NCBI GenBank assembly: GCA_934278995.1
Contig: CAKQWM010000006.1
Span: 58,377-122,376, forward strand
Source: an uncultured Clostridia bacterium
GTDB lineage: Bacteria > Bacillota > Clostridia > Christensenellales > Borkfalkiaceae
DNA: 64,000 nucleotides
Direction of reading: 5' to 3'
In this document: positions 1 to 8,000 of the stretch, one piece after another
Position numbering within the stretch: the stretch's first letter is position 1
Layout of the letters: every line of letters starts with the position of its first letter
Position numbers and translations under genes: made by a program
The notes under the pieces: generated by a model
Told to the model about the DNA's origin: nothing
The model's input: only the letters and a program-made list of their open reading frames with translations
Databases searched by the model: none

Positions 1-1
1 T

Positions 2-1723
2 AAAGTTCCCGCAACGTTCGGTTGGTCGGATATTTTGCCCGATACTTTCCGTAGTTACTATTCCAACGTAACGCGTAACGGCGAACAGATTCACATGGAA
101 GGCGACAACGTCCCCGAAAAGGCTGTAGATATTACCGGAACGGAATTTTTGAAAGCGTATAAACTCGTTCAGGCAAACGGTAACGTTGTTTACAACGTAT
201 ATAATCTTCTCCGCGGAACCGACGAATGGGATCCTTTGGGGCAAAAAGAAACAGTAACCGCGCTCGGAGCAACCGACGTTGCTACTGAAATCAAACCGTA
301 CCTGGAAAAAACGACGACTTCGATGTGGGGACAGACCTACGTGACTTACGTAGATACCAAGACTCTGGAAACGGGTAAAGAAGGTTTTGACGAAGCCACC
401 GTTCAGTTTGAGGTAGGCGGACCGCAGAATACCGATTATACGACCGATTACAAGGCGACGTTCAAACTATTGAATCCTATCGACGCTAAATACGTAACGT
501 TAACGCCTTCCGAGGACGGAAAAACCTGCCTCGTTAAGGCAATAAACGAACAAGAAGAAACGGCAAAAGTTATTATTGAAGTTATCGGCGAAACCGGCAT
601 CGAAGGCGCTATCGCGCTTACGGTAAAACCGTCTATGCTTCCCGCGCCGACCTTTACCACCGCTCCCGAAATCAAACAAAACGGAGCGAAAGCAGAATTA
701 ACGTATAAACTCGATCTCGGCGAACGCGAAGACATGTCGCTTATTACGTGGTATCTATGCGACGCGGCAGATTCCGACGGCGGTATTCAGATAGCCATCG
801 GAAGAACCGCTCCTTTAAAAGAGATTGCGATTGCCGAAGCATACGTCGGTAAATATCTCCGCGTTGAAATTTTACCCAAACATATCCGCTGCGAATACGG
901 CGATCCTACCGTTTATACTTGTCCTGTCGCCGTAACGGCGGACGGTGTTTCGGCAGCCGACGGCGTTTCTATCGACGTTAAAACATTCGCAACCGCGCGC
1001 CAGGCTCAGATTATCCCCGGTATGTGGACTTTGGACGCATATTGTCCCGCAGACACTCAACTCGGTTATATTCCTTTGGACGGAAACGAAGTAGATAACA
1101 AGTATTCGGCAAAAGTTAACGGCAAATGGACGCCCGCAAATATTACAGAAAACAACTCGTGGGCGTATGCAATCGGACACAAAAACGGTTTCTTAGGCTA
1201 CGAAGGCATTTATCACACTCAACGCGGCGCGCGTATGATGTACACGCCCAAGGGTTCGACTTACGGCGATATGAACGCTACAATTAAACTTGCGCCCGGT
1301 AAGACCGCTGCTCAGGGTTTCGGTTCGGACTATCAATATATGGATATCATGATTAAGTTCGACACTACTACCTTAACCGGCTACGGCGTACGTATATACA
1401 GAACGAGCGGTTCCTCCTGCGCTGCCGTTTTGATGGAACATAAAGATGGTAAGTTCAAAGAAATCTGCGCTCCCGTAAACGGAACGTTCTATCTTACCGA
1501 AGTAACAGTACGCGTATGGACGGAAGGAAATACCCTTAACGCAACAATTAAATCGTCTTCTCCGAACGCCGTGTCGCGGGCGGAAGGCACCGATTTACAA
1601 AGCGAAGCGAATCTTACCGCAACGATAGCGGGTAACCAAAACGGCGGATTCTGCTTAATCAATACGGGTACGCTCGGCGACAACACAACGTACGTCGGCG
1701 GTATCGAACTAAACTGGAAGTAA
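2..1723 (+). CDS. Large secreted/surface protein, 3' part (5' end outside window)
   Basis: The reading frame is open from the first bases of the window, so the true start lies upstream and the first in-window start codons should not be used. About 573 residues are visible. They are rich in Thr, Gly, Asn and Ala with almost no membrane-type hydrophobic stretch, and read as several beta-sandwich modules: a region near residues 110-210 resembles Ig-like (Big_2-type) repeats, and the last 200 residues look like a lectin or laminin-G-like jelly roll (many alternating beta strands, ending in a strand with GGIELNWK). No catalytic motif, LPXTG signal or C-terminal membrane anchor is seen. It is probably the C-terminal accessory part of an exported glycan-active or adhesive protein. 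A hairpin terminator follows directly. Function not recognised. Confidence 0.75.
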   Translation, partial: KVPATFGWSDILPDTFRSYYSNVTRNGEQIHMEGDNVPEKAVDITGTEFLKAYKLVQANGNVVYNVYNLLRGTDEWDPLGQKETVTALGATDVATEIKPYLEKTTTSMWGQTYVTYVDTKTLETGKEGFDEATVQFEVGGPQNTDYTTDYKATFKLLNPIDAKYVTLTPSEDGKTCLVKAINEQEETAKVIIEVIGETGIEGAIALTVKPSMLPAPTFTTAPEIKQNGAKAELTYKLDLGEREDMSLITWYLCDAADSDGGIQIAIGRTAPLKEIAIAEAYVGKYLRVEILPKHIRCEYGDPTVYTCPVAVTADGVSAADGVSIDVKTFATARQAQIIPGMWTLDAYCPADTQLGYIPLDGNEVDNKYSAKVNGKWTPANITENNSWAYAIGHKNGFLGYEGIYHTQRGARMMYTPKGSTYGDMNATIKLAPGKTAAQGFGSDYQYMDIMIKFDTTTLTGYGVRIYRTSGSSCAAVLMEHKDGKFKEICAPVNGTFYLTEVTVRVWTEGNTLNATIKSSSPNAVSRAEGTDLQSEANLTATIAGNQNGGFCLINTGTLGDNTTYVGGIELNWK

Positions 1724-1750
1724 TCGCTATATTACTCGGCTAACGGTTTT

Positions 1751-1792
1751 TGCTTCCCTGCGGCAAACGTCGCGGGGAAGCATTTTCGTTTT
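1751..1792 (+). terminator. Rho-independent terminator after the secreted protein gene
   Basis: A 12-bp stem (1751-1762 pairs with 1771-1782) with a short loop is followed by TTTTCGTTTT. It sits 28 bases after the stop codon at 1723. Confidence 0.8.
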
Positions 1793-1796
1793 AAAA

Positions 1797-1822
1797 CGCC
1801 GATAATCGACCTATACAGGCAC
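1797..1822 (+). repeat. Copy of the dispersed palindromic element
   Basis: CGATAATCGACCTATA is one half of the recurrent intergenic palindrome described in the findings. This copy lies just behind a terminator and is degenerate on one arm. Confidence 0.5.
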
Positions 1823-1905
1823 TTTTAATAAAAAATAGATTGCATAACACGAATAAAAAAGCAAAATATCAAATAATAAAATTACGTAACCGCCGCTAAT
1901 TAGTG

Positions 1906-1934
1906 TTGACACAAAGTTAATAATTTTATATAAT
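1906..1934 (+). promoter_or_regulatory. Consensus sigma-70/SigA promoter, apparently leaderless
   Basis: TTGACA (1906-1911), 17-bp spacer, TATAAT (1929-1934): a perfect consensus. The start codon of the next gene is at 1942, only 8 bases past the -10 box, so the predicted transcript start coincides with the ATG. No Shine-Dalgarno sequence can fit. Confidence 0.85.
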
Positions 1935-1941
1935 ACATCGT

Positions 1942-2964
1942 ATGAGATATTTATTTTACGATACCGAGTGCGCTTACGGAAGAGGCGGTATCTGCGAGTT
2001 CGGCTACGTTATAACCGACGAAAATTTTAATTACTTAAGAGAAGACAATTTACTGATAAACCCACACATAAAATTCGATGATTACGGACATAAAAAAGCG
2101 GGTATAGTTTTTGCTTATTCTAAAAACGAGTATTATTCTTCGCCCGATATCATGGACAGATACGACGAAATCAAAGCCCTTCTGACCGCTCCCGACACGG
2201 TGGTTATCGGTTATGCGACCGACAGCGACGCAAAGTTTTTAATAAACGACCTCGACAGATTCGATTTGCCTCCCATAAATTACGTATTCTGGGACGTAAT
2301 GAGAATGTATCGGTTTATAGCAAAAAGAGAAAGCGGACTTAAACTCGATATTCTGTACGCCGAAACGGGATGCAGCGACCTTATGCATCATCAGGCGCTT
2401 TACGACAGTAAAATGACGATAGAGGTCCTGAAAAAACTGCTTCGTGATTACAATTTGACTTTTTCGGACGTTCAAAAAAATTACAAAATGGCATCGGGCG
2501 AAAGTTATAACGGCAGAATAGTAATACGTGACGGCTCCGTTTTTAATTACACCAAAGGCGGAAGAACAACCGTCGCTAATCGTAAAATTTTGGACGATTA
2601 CATTAAAAGCGAGCCTATAAGCCTGGTATCGAACAAATTTGAAGGTAAAATATTCTCAATTGCGCCCGACGTAGTTAAGGAAGATTTCGCCGTTACCATG
2701 GCGCTTTGCGAAAAATCAAAAAAGCGCGGCGGACAATTTACCCTTTCAATATGCGACGCTCATTATCTTTTGGTCGGAGAAAAATCCAAAATACCGAGAC
2801 AGCGTATGAGAAGGGGCGTAAAACTACTTAAAACAAACGATATGGAAAGGCTTTTGGAACTCGACGAAGGTAGCCTTTCGGATGAAAAAATCGACGTTGA
2901 CGGGCTTATAGGCGAACTTCCCGAAAACGTAGAGTGGTATAAAGAATATTTAAAAAATCATTAA
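1942..2964 (+). CDS. DEDDh-type 3'-5' exonuclease domain protein
   Basis: A 340-residue protein whose first ~170 residues fit the DnaQ-like RNase H-fold exonucleases. Visible candidates for the metal ligands are D7 and E9 in FYDTE (ExoI), D94/D96 in GYATDSDAKFL (ExoII), and H150 with D155 in HHQALYDSKM (ExoIII, DEDDh subtype). The family removes nucleotides from the 3' ends of DNA or RNA. The C-terminal half (~175-340) is charged and not recognised; it ends with WYKEYLKNH. It could be a stand-alone proofreading-type exonuclease or an RNA-processing enzyme. The ATG start is fixed by the promoter: the -10 box ends at 1934, so translation is probably leaderless. It is followed by a hairpin terminator and a separate promoter for mrnC, so it is monocistronic. 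Confidence 0.8.
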   Translation: MRYLFYDTECAYGRGGICEFGYVITDENFNYLREDNLLINPHIKFDDYGHKKAGIVFAYSKNEYYSSPDIMDRYDEIKALLTAPDTVVIGYATDSDAKFLINDLDRFDLPPINYVFWDVMRMYRFIAKRESGLKLDILYAETGCSDLMHHQALYDSKMTIEVLKKLLRDYNLTFSDVQKNYKMASGESYNGRIVIRDGSVFNYTKGGRTTVANRKILDDYIKSEPISLVSNKFEGKIFSIAPDVVKEDFAVTMALCEKSKKRGGQFTLSICDAHYLLVGEKSKIPRQRMRRGVKLLKTNDMERLLELDEGSLSDEKIDVDGLIGELPENVEWYKEYLKNH

Positions 2965-2977
2965 AAGTTTAACGAAT

Positions 2978-3032
2978 AAAAAATACGGCAAACCTCGCGG
3001 AAAATCGGCAAACAACGGTTACCGTATTTTTT
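2978..3032 (+). terminator. Terminator behind the exonuclease gene
   Basis: AAAAAATACGG (2978-2988) pairs with CCGTATTTTTT (3022-3032), and the downstream arm ends in a T tract. The A/T-symmetric arms would let it act in both directions. Confidence 0.7.
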
Positions 3033-3097
3033 ATTTCCGAAAATAAAAGCGTAAAATTTAATTATTGTAAAATTTACGATAAATTCATAAAAAATGA

Positions 3098-3126
3098 TTG
3101 TAAAAAACTTAATAGTATGTTAAAAT
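3098..3126 (+). promoter_or_regulatory. Promoter of the mrnC-rlmB-sigH-dnaX cluster
   Basis: TTGTAA (3098-3103), 17-bp spacer, TAAAAT (3121-3126) with TG one base upstream of the -10 box. The predicted start near 3133 gives a short leader carrying AAGGGAG ahead of the TTG start at 3157. Confidence 0.65.
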
Positions 3127-3156
3127 TATTGAGCGTGAAAAAGGGAGATAAAAAAG

Positions 3157-3588
3157 TTGAATTTTCAGGATAAAATAGAAAAAAGCAAAGCGATAAAGAT
3201 GAGTCCGGTCGTTCTTGCTTTTATAGGGGACGCGGTGTATTCGCTTTTTGTCCGCGAAAAAGTTGCTTTTGAAACCGATTACAAAAGCGGAAAATTAAAC
3301 GAGTTTACTTCAAAAATCGTAAGTGCAAAAACTCAGGCGGAACTCGCGGGAGAAATTTTACCTTTTCTTACCGACGAAGAAGCGGATATTTTCAGGCGCG
3401 GAAGAAACGCGAAAAAGCCTTCCCATTCCAAAAACGCCAAAATTTCCGATTACAACAAGTCAACCGGTTTTGAAGCGGTCGTGGGCTATTTATACGTAAT
3501 CGGCAATTACGACAGGCTTAATTACGTTCTGAATTTTCATAATTACGACGCCGTAACGGGAACTAAAGTAACCGATAAGGAAATTTAA
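3157..3588 (+). CDS. mrnC: Mini-ribonuclease III
   Basis: A 143-residue, single-domain RNase III-like enzyme without the double-stranded RNA-binding domain. It matures the ends of 23S rRNA precursor in Firmicutes. The RNase III signature is present as FIGDAVYS with candidate metal ligand D25, and TGFEAVVGYLY with E106. Length matches the family. The start is TTG at 3157, supported by AAGGGAG nine bases upstream. It opens the conserved Firmicutes order mrnC-rlmB-(yacP)-sigH; yacP is missing here, and cysS, often just upstream, is replaced by an unrelated exonuclease gene. Only 38 bases separate it from rlmB, so co-transcription is likely. Identification is firm. Confidence 0.93.
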   Translation: MNFQDKIEKSKAIKMSPVVLAFIGDAVYSLFVREKVAFETDYKSGKLNEFTSKIVSAKTQAELAGEILPFLTDEEADIFRRGRNAKKPSHSKNAKISDYNKSTGFEAVVGYLYVIGNYDRLNYVLNFHNYDAVTGTKVTDKEI

Positions 3589-3626
3589 AGTAACCGATAA
3601 ATAATTTTTACGAGGAATAAAAGGTT

Positions 3627-4349
3627 ATGAAAGTCGAAGGCAGAAATGCTGTTTACGAACTTATAAATTCAACTAAAACAATCGATAAGGTACTCGTCCA
3701 GAACGGCATGAGAGACTTGGAGTCGAAAAAACTTATCGAAGCCATAAAAGAAAACGGAATAAAATACGTCTTTTGCGAAAAGGCGGTGCTTGATAAAGAA
3801 AGCGTTACGAAAAAGCATCAGGGCTTCGTAGCGTACGCTTCGGACTTTATTTACGCCGACCTTGACAACGTTCTTGACGCCGTTCACGATAAAGACTGTC
3901 TGATTCTTATTCTGGACGGTATAGAAGATACCCATAATTTAGGCAGTATAATAAGGGTGGCGGAGTGCGCAGGCGTCGATGCGATAATCATAGGAAAACG
4001 CAGATCGGCTTCCGTCAACGAAGTAGTTATGCGTATATCGGAAGGTAGCGCAAATCACGTGGTAATAGCAAAAGTCGGCAACATAAACGACGCAATAAAA
4101 ACTCTCAAAGAAAACAATGTATGGGTTTACGCGCTCGATATGAGCGGCGAAAACATTTATAACGCGGATTTACGCGGAAAAACTGCCGTCGTCATCGGCG
4201 GAGAAGATACGGGCGTAAACAAACTTACGAAAAGTTTGTGCGACGGCGTAATAAAAATACCCATGTTCGGAAAAATAAACTCGCTCAACGCGTCCGTCGC
4301 AACGGGAATCGCCGTTTTCGAAGCGACGAGGCAAAGAAATTTCAGATAA
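3627..4349 (+). CDS. rlmB: TrmH-family 2'-O-ribose RNA methyltransferase (RlmB)
   Basis: A 240-residue SPOUT-class methyltransferase. Residues 1-75 form the substrate-binding L30-like domain and the rest the knotted catalytic domain. The three SPOUT motifs are visible: THNLGSIIRVAECAG, VVIGGEDTGV, and IPMFGKINSLNASVATGIAVFE. RlmB methylates the 2'-O of G2251 of 23S rRNA using S-adenosylmethionine. The position between mrnC and sigH is the standard Firmicutes location. Start ATG at 3627 has a GAGGAAT sequence in front. 18 bases separate it from sigH. The exact target nucleotide is inferred from family and gene position. Confidence 0.92.
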   Translation: MKVEGRNAVYELINSTKTIDKVLVQNGMRDLESKKLIEAIKENGIKYVFCEKAVLDKESVTKKHQGFVAYASDFIYADLDNVLDAVHDKDCLILILDGIEDTHNLGSIIRVAECAGVDAIIIGKRRSASVNEVVMRISEGSANHVVIAKVGNINDAIKTLKENNVWVYALDMSGENIYNADLRGKTAVVIGGEDTGVNKLTKSLCDGVIKIPMFGKINSLNASVATGIAVFEATRQRNFR

Positions 4350-4367
4350 AAATTTACGAGGGGGAAA

Positions 4368-4940
4368 ATGAATCGGAATTTATCGGACGAGGAACTCGTC
4401 GTATTAAGTAAAAACGGAGATCAAAGCGCCTTTGACGAATTGTATTCCCGCTACATGACCGCTATAAGAATTACGGCGCGGGCATACTTTCTGGTCGGCG
4501 GCGACGAAGAAGATCTGTGTCAGGAAGGCTTAATCGGTCTTTTTTCCGCGGTAAACGGTTACGATAAAGAAAAACTCGGCTCGTCATCGTTTAAAACTTA
4601 CGCAAGTAAGTGTATCAAAAGCAGAATAATAAACGCGATAACGCGGGCGAGGGCGGAAAAACATCGCGCTCTTAACGATTCGGTTTCCATTCAGGAGGTA
4701 ATCGAAAACGAATCCGAAGGATTCGGGTATTCGCCCGAAGATAAAGTTATCGGCGAAGAAGGTTTAGCCGAACTCATCTGCGATATAAAAAGCAAACTGT
4801 CGGGTTTCGAGGCAAGCGTTTTCGAACTTTACGCCGAAGGCGAAAAGTACACCGAAATTGCTCAAAAACTCGGTAAAAGCCCAAAGTCAGTGGATAACGC
4901 CATTCAAAGAATTAAAGAAAAAACAAAAGGGTTGAGGTGA
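4368..4940 (+). CDS. sigH: RNA polymerase sigma factor SigH (Spo0H-like)
   Basis: A 190-residue sigma-70-family factor. Region 2 is seen in EEDLCQEGLIGLFSAVNGYD followed by a basic segment; region 4 is the helix-turn-helix YTEIAQKLGKSPKSVDNAIQRIKEK. In Bacillus the orthologue directs early stationary-phase and sporulation genes. The name rests on both sequence and gene order (mrnC-rlmB-sigH). The start ATG at 4368 has a strong GAGGGGG upstream. The stop codon TGA is part of AGGTGA, the ribosome-binding site of dnaX, so the two genes are probably translationally coupled. Together with the SpoIVF-like pair at 19.4 kb it suggests an organism that sporulates or descends from spore formers. Confidence 0.9.
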   Translation: MNRNLSDEELVVLSKNGDQSAFDELYSRYMTAIRITARAYFLVGGDEEDLCQEGLIGLFSAVNGYDKEKLGSSSFKTYASKCIKSRIINAITRARAEKHRALNDSVSIQEVIENESEGFGYSPEDKVIGEEGLAELICDIKSKLSGFEASVFELYAEGEKYTEIAQKLGKSPKSVDNAIQRIKEKTKGLR

Positions 4941-4944
4941 TAAA

Positions 4945-6843
4945 GTGTCGTATCTTGCAATATACAGAAGGTTCAGACCGGACGATTTTTCAAAAGTAGT
5001 CGGTCAGGAACACGTCGTAACGACGCTTATAAATCAAATAAAAACCGAACGTATAGGTCACGCGTACCTGTTTTGCGGGGCGCGAGGCACGGGCAAAACG
5101 ACCGTGGCGAGAATTTTCGCGCGGGCTATAAACTGTCTGTCGCCGAAAAACGGTTCGCCGTGCGGTGAATGTGAGGTTTGCAAAAAACTTTCCGATCAGG
5201 GCAATCTCGATATCATAGAAATCGACGCGGCGTCCAACAACAAGGTAGATAACGTGCAGGAAATCCGCGCCAACGTTCAGTATCCGCCCGTATCGTGCAG
5301 ATACAAAGTGTATATCATAGACGAAGTTCACATGCTCACGACGGAAGCCTTCAACGCGCTTTTAAAAACTCTTGAAGAACCGCCTAAGCACGCGGTATTT
5401 ATACTTGCGACGACGGAACCGCAAAAATTGCCGGCGACCATATTGTCAAGGTGTATGCGTTTCGACTTCCATCTCGTTTCGGACAAGGTAATACAAGACG
5501 TTATCGAAAAAATTTACGACGAAGTCGGTAAATCCTACGAAAAATCCGCTACCGCGCTGATTGCAAGATCGGGTGAGGGAAGTATAAGGGACGCCTTGTC
5601 GCTTGCCGATTTGTGTTTGTCTTACGGCAACGAAAAGTTGACCTATAAGCAGGTTATCGACATTTTAGGCGCTTTCGATTCGGCAAAAACGGCAAAACTT
5701 TTAGGCTCGGTTTTACGTTCGGACGTAGGCGGAGTGCTGTCGGTTATAGACGAACTTAACAATCTCGGAAAAAGCATAAGCGTTTTAACCAAGGACGTTT
5801 TGTCGATGATACGCGACGTTCTGGTCGTAAAAACCTGCAAGGGGGCAAAAGATATATTGATGCTTCCCGACGCGGAGTACGAAAAACTGTACGAATTATC
5901 CGATTTGGCGGATAATCACAGATTTTTAAGAATTTTGGAAATTTTCACGGCTATCGAGTACGACCTTCGTTACAGTACCCATCCGAGAATCGTTTTTGAA
6001 GCGGCGGCGGTAAAAGCAACGCTTCCGCCCGAAGACTATAACGTTGACGCGCTTATATCTCGTGTTTCTTCACTCGAAAAGGCGCTTTCAAATATGGAAG
6101 GAGGCGGCGGCGACGGGTTAAAAATCGTAAAATCCGCATCTGAAAAGACGCCCAAGATATCTGAAAATATATGTGAAAAAGTAGCGGAAACCATGCCCGA
6201 AAATAGACAAAAACCCGCCTATAAGCCCGTTATCGAGCAAAACATAACGGAGAATGAGTTAAATCCCGCGAAAAAAGAGGACGGTTTAAAGGATGCTGAC
6301 GTACAAAAATCGGATAGGCTTGCGTCTTTCGATTACGTTTCCGACTCAGACGCGCCCCCCGAAGATTTTTCACCCGTTGACGGACAGATAGGTTTTGACG
6401 GCGCGGCGGATGACTTAACTTCCGCAAACGATTTTCCTAAAGTGAACGAAAAAGTGCAAGAAGCAATCGAGTCTAAGCCGAAAAATGGCTCGTCAACGGA
6501 AGGAGCCGTCTTAAGAGACCGTGTTTCCGACGCAAGATTGTGGGGTACGGTTATAAGAAAACTTCGTTCGGAAAAGCACATAATGTTATGGATTGCCTGT
6601 CAGGAACTCGACGCAAAAATCGAGGGCGACAAGTTGAACCTTATTGCCGAAGGCGAAAACGAATACAATCTTCTCGTTAAGCCCGAGAGCATGAAAGTAT
6701 TACAAAACGTCGTATCAGAGTTAGCGCCTTACCGCGTCGTTTTAAATAGAGCGGGCAAAAGCGTTTCTGACGGCGACGATTTCAGAAAAGACGCCGAAAA
6801 AGCAAACGAAATGTTCGACGGCAAACTGAAAATCAAAGAATAA
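4945..6843 (+). CDS. dnaX: DNA polymerase III subunits gamma/tau
   Basis: A 632-residue clamp-loader ATPase. Walker A is GARGTGKT at residues 45-52; a zinc site is formed by C64, C73, C76 and C79; Walker B/DEVH and the SRC arginine-finger motif (ILSRCMRFDF) follow. Residues ~370-510 are an acidic, low-complexity linker, and the last ~110 residues form the tau-type domain (LWGTVIRKLRSEKHIMLW). The protein loads the sliding clamp and holds polymerase and helicase together. The start is GTG at 4945, with AGGTGA overlapping the sigH stop. A tandem 28-30-base duplication follows the stop. I see no convincing canonical A-AAA-AAG frameshift signal for a separate gamma form. Confidence 0.95.
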   Translation: MSYLAIYRRFRPDDFSKVVGQEHVVTTLINQIKTERIGHAYLFCGARGTGKTTVARIFARAINCLSPKNGSPCGECEVCKKLSDQGNLDIIEIDAASNNKVDNVQEIRANVQYPPVSCRYKVYIIDEVHMLTTEAFNALLKTLEEPPKHAVFILATTEPQKLPATILSRCMRFDFHLVSDKVIQDVIEKIYDEVGKSYEKSATALIARSGEGSIRDALSLADLCLSYGNEKLTYKQVIDILGAFDSAKTAKLLGSVLRSDVGGVLSVIDELNNLGKSISVLTKDVLSMIRDVLVVKTCKGAKDILMLPDAEYEKLYELSDLADNHRFLRILEIFTAIEYDLRYSTHPRIVFEAAAVKATLPPEDYNVDALISRVSSLEKALSNMEGGGGDGLKIVKSASEKTPKISENICEKVAETMPENRQKPAYKPVIEQNITENELNPAKKEDGLKDADVQKSDRLASFDYVSDSDAPPEDFSPVDGQIGFDGAADDLTSANDFPKVNEKVQEAIESKPKNGSSTEGAVLRDRVSDARLWGTVIRKLRSEKHIMLWIACQELDAKIEGDKLNLIAEGENEYNLLVKPESMKVLQNVVSELAPYRVVLNRAGKSVSDGDDFRKDAEKANEMFDGKLKIKE

Positions 6844-6901
6844 ACAAGTCAGATTAAAAATCAAAAAGAATAAACAAGTCAGATTAAAAATCAAAGAATA
6901 A
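6841..6901 (+). repeat. Tandem duplication of the dnaX 3' end
   Basis: Two copies of a 28-30-base unit beginning TAAACAAGTCAGATT (6841-6870 and 6871-6898), each ending in AAATCAAA(AA)GAA, the same bases that encode the last residues of dnaX. The stop codon context therefore appears three times in a row. Confidence 0.85.
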
Positions 6902-6947
6902 ACGGACAAAAAATCAATAAAAACAAAACCGATTTAAAGGAGACTAT

Positions 6948-7289
6948 ATGGGATATAAAGGCTTCGGCGGCGGCTTCGGCGGCGGCAACAACCAGATGCA
7001 ACAACTTATGAAACAGGCGCAAAAAATGCAGGAAGACATTCAGCGCGCTCAACAAGAACTCGAAGAAGCAGAACTTATCGGCGAAGCGGCAGGCGGAGCC
7101 GTCAAAGTTACGGTAAGCGGAAAAAAGATCGTTAAAGGCGTAACTTTCGATCCTTCCGTTATCGATCCCGATGACGCCGAAATGCTTGAAGATCTTTTTA
7201 TGGCGGCGTACAATTCCGCGTGCGAAAAAGCGGACGAGTTAAGCGAAGAAAAATTAGGCGCTTACAGTAAAATGGGAGGCATGTTTTAA
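6948..7289 (+). CDS. YbaB/EbfC-family nucleoid-associated protein
   Basis: A 113-residue protein of the YbaB/EbfC family, a small dimeric DNA-binding protein that is almost always encoded between dnaX and recR, as here. The N-terminus is glycine-rich (GFGGGFGGGNN), followed by a Gln-rich amphipathic helix (QQLMKQAQKMQEDIQRAQQEL) and the conserved core GGAVKVTVSGKKIVKGVTFDPSVIDPDD. Start ATG at 6948 follows AAAGGAG. The stop overlaps the recR start by one base (TAATG), which indicates tight coupling. Identification by both sequence and context is firm; the cellular role beyond DNA binding is not well settled. Confidence 0.92.
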   Translation: MGYKGFGGGFGGGNNQMQQLMKQAQKMQEDIQRAQQELEEAELIGEAAGGAVKVTVSGKKIVKGVTFDPSVIDPDDAEMLEDLFMAAYNSACEKADELSEEKLGAYSKMGGMF

Positions 7290-7882
7290 TGAAGGCTTTT
7301 ATAGAGCCTATCGGTCGATTGATCAACAAACTTACGAAACTTCCGGGCGTCGGAGCAAAAACGGCGCAACGTTACGCATACAAAATCATCGAAATGTCGG
7401 ACGAAGAAGCATCTGAACTTGCCGACGCAATTTTACGCGTAAAAAAGGAAGTTAAATATTGTAAAATTTGCGGTAACTTTTCCGAAAACGATATTTGCGA
7501 CGTTTGCAAAACGAGAAATTCCGATATAATTTGCGTCGTTAAAGAACCGAAAGACGTCGTGGCGATAGAAAAATCCGAAAAGTTTAACGGCAGATACCAC
7601 GTTTTGCACGGAACCATTAACCCCATGGAGGGTATAGGTCCTAACGACATAAGAATAAAAGAACTTTTAGAAAGACTCGGCGCCGAAAAGGTAAGCGAGG
7701 TTATTATTGCGACGAACCCCGACGTAGAAGGCGAGGCTACCGCGATGTATCTATGCAAACTTATAAAACCGCTCGGCATAAAGGTTACGAGGCTTGCCCA
7801 CGGCATAGCGGTCGGAACCGATCTGGAATACGCCGATTTAAGTTCTTTATCCCGCGCGATAACCGACAGGCGCGAAATGTAA
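7289..7882 (+). CDS. recR: Recombination mediator RecR
   Basis: A 197-residue protein of normal RecR length. It contains an N-terminal helix-hairpin-helix (LPGVGAKTAQRYA), a four-cysteine zinc site (C58, C61, C70, C73), a Toprim domain beginning IICVVKEPKDVVAIE, and the C-terminal ATNPDVEGEATAMYL segment. RecR works with RecO and RecF to load RecA on gapped single-stranded DNA. It completes the dnaX-ybaB-recR module and starts inside the ybaB stop codon. It is followed by a G/C-rich hairpin and a copy of the dispersed palindrome with a T tract, the likely end of the operon. Confidence 0.95.
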   Translation: MKAFIEPIGRLINKLTKLPGVGAKTAQRYAYKIIEMSDEEASELADAILRVKKEVKYCKICGNFSENDICDVCKTRNSDIICVVKEPKDVVAIEKSEKFNGRYHVLHGTINPMEGIGPNDIRIKELLERLGAEKVSEVIIATNPDVEGEATAMYLCKLIKPLGIKVTRLAHGIAVGTDLEYADLSSLSRAITDRREM

Positions 7883-7948
7883 ACGCCCGCCCAGCGGGTA
7901 ATAACGCGTAAAAGTCGCGCTATAAGCCGATTATCGTCGTTTTTTATT
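7883..7948 (+). terminator. Probable terminator with dispersed-palindrome copy behind recR
   Basis: CCCGCccagCGGG stands directly after the recR stop, and TATAAGCCGATTATCGTCG followed by TTTTTTATTATTATTTT lies at 7921-7954. The second element belongs to the recurrent palindrome family. Confidence 0.55.
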
Positions 7949-8000
7949 ATTATTTTACAAAACACAAACGCACTTAAAGTGCAGATAAGGAGATTACAAA

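Noticed and set aside
6270..6277. Run of six A before G in dnaX as a programmed frameshift site
   Set aside because: The codon phase is AAA-AAA-GAG, not the A-AAA-AAG slippery heptamer, and no following stem or upstream Shine-Dalgarno-like stimulator stands out.
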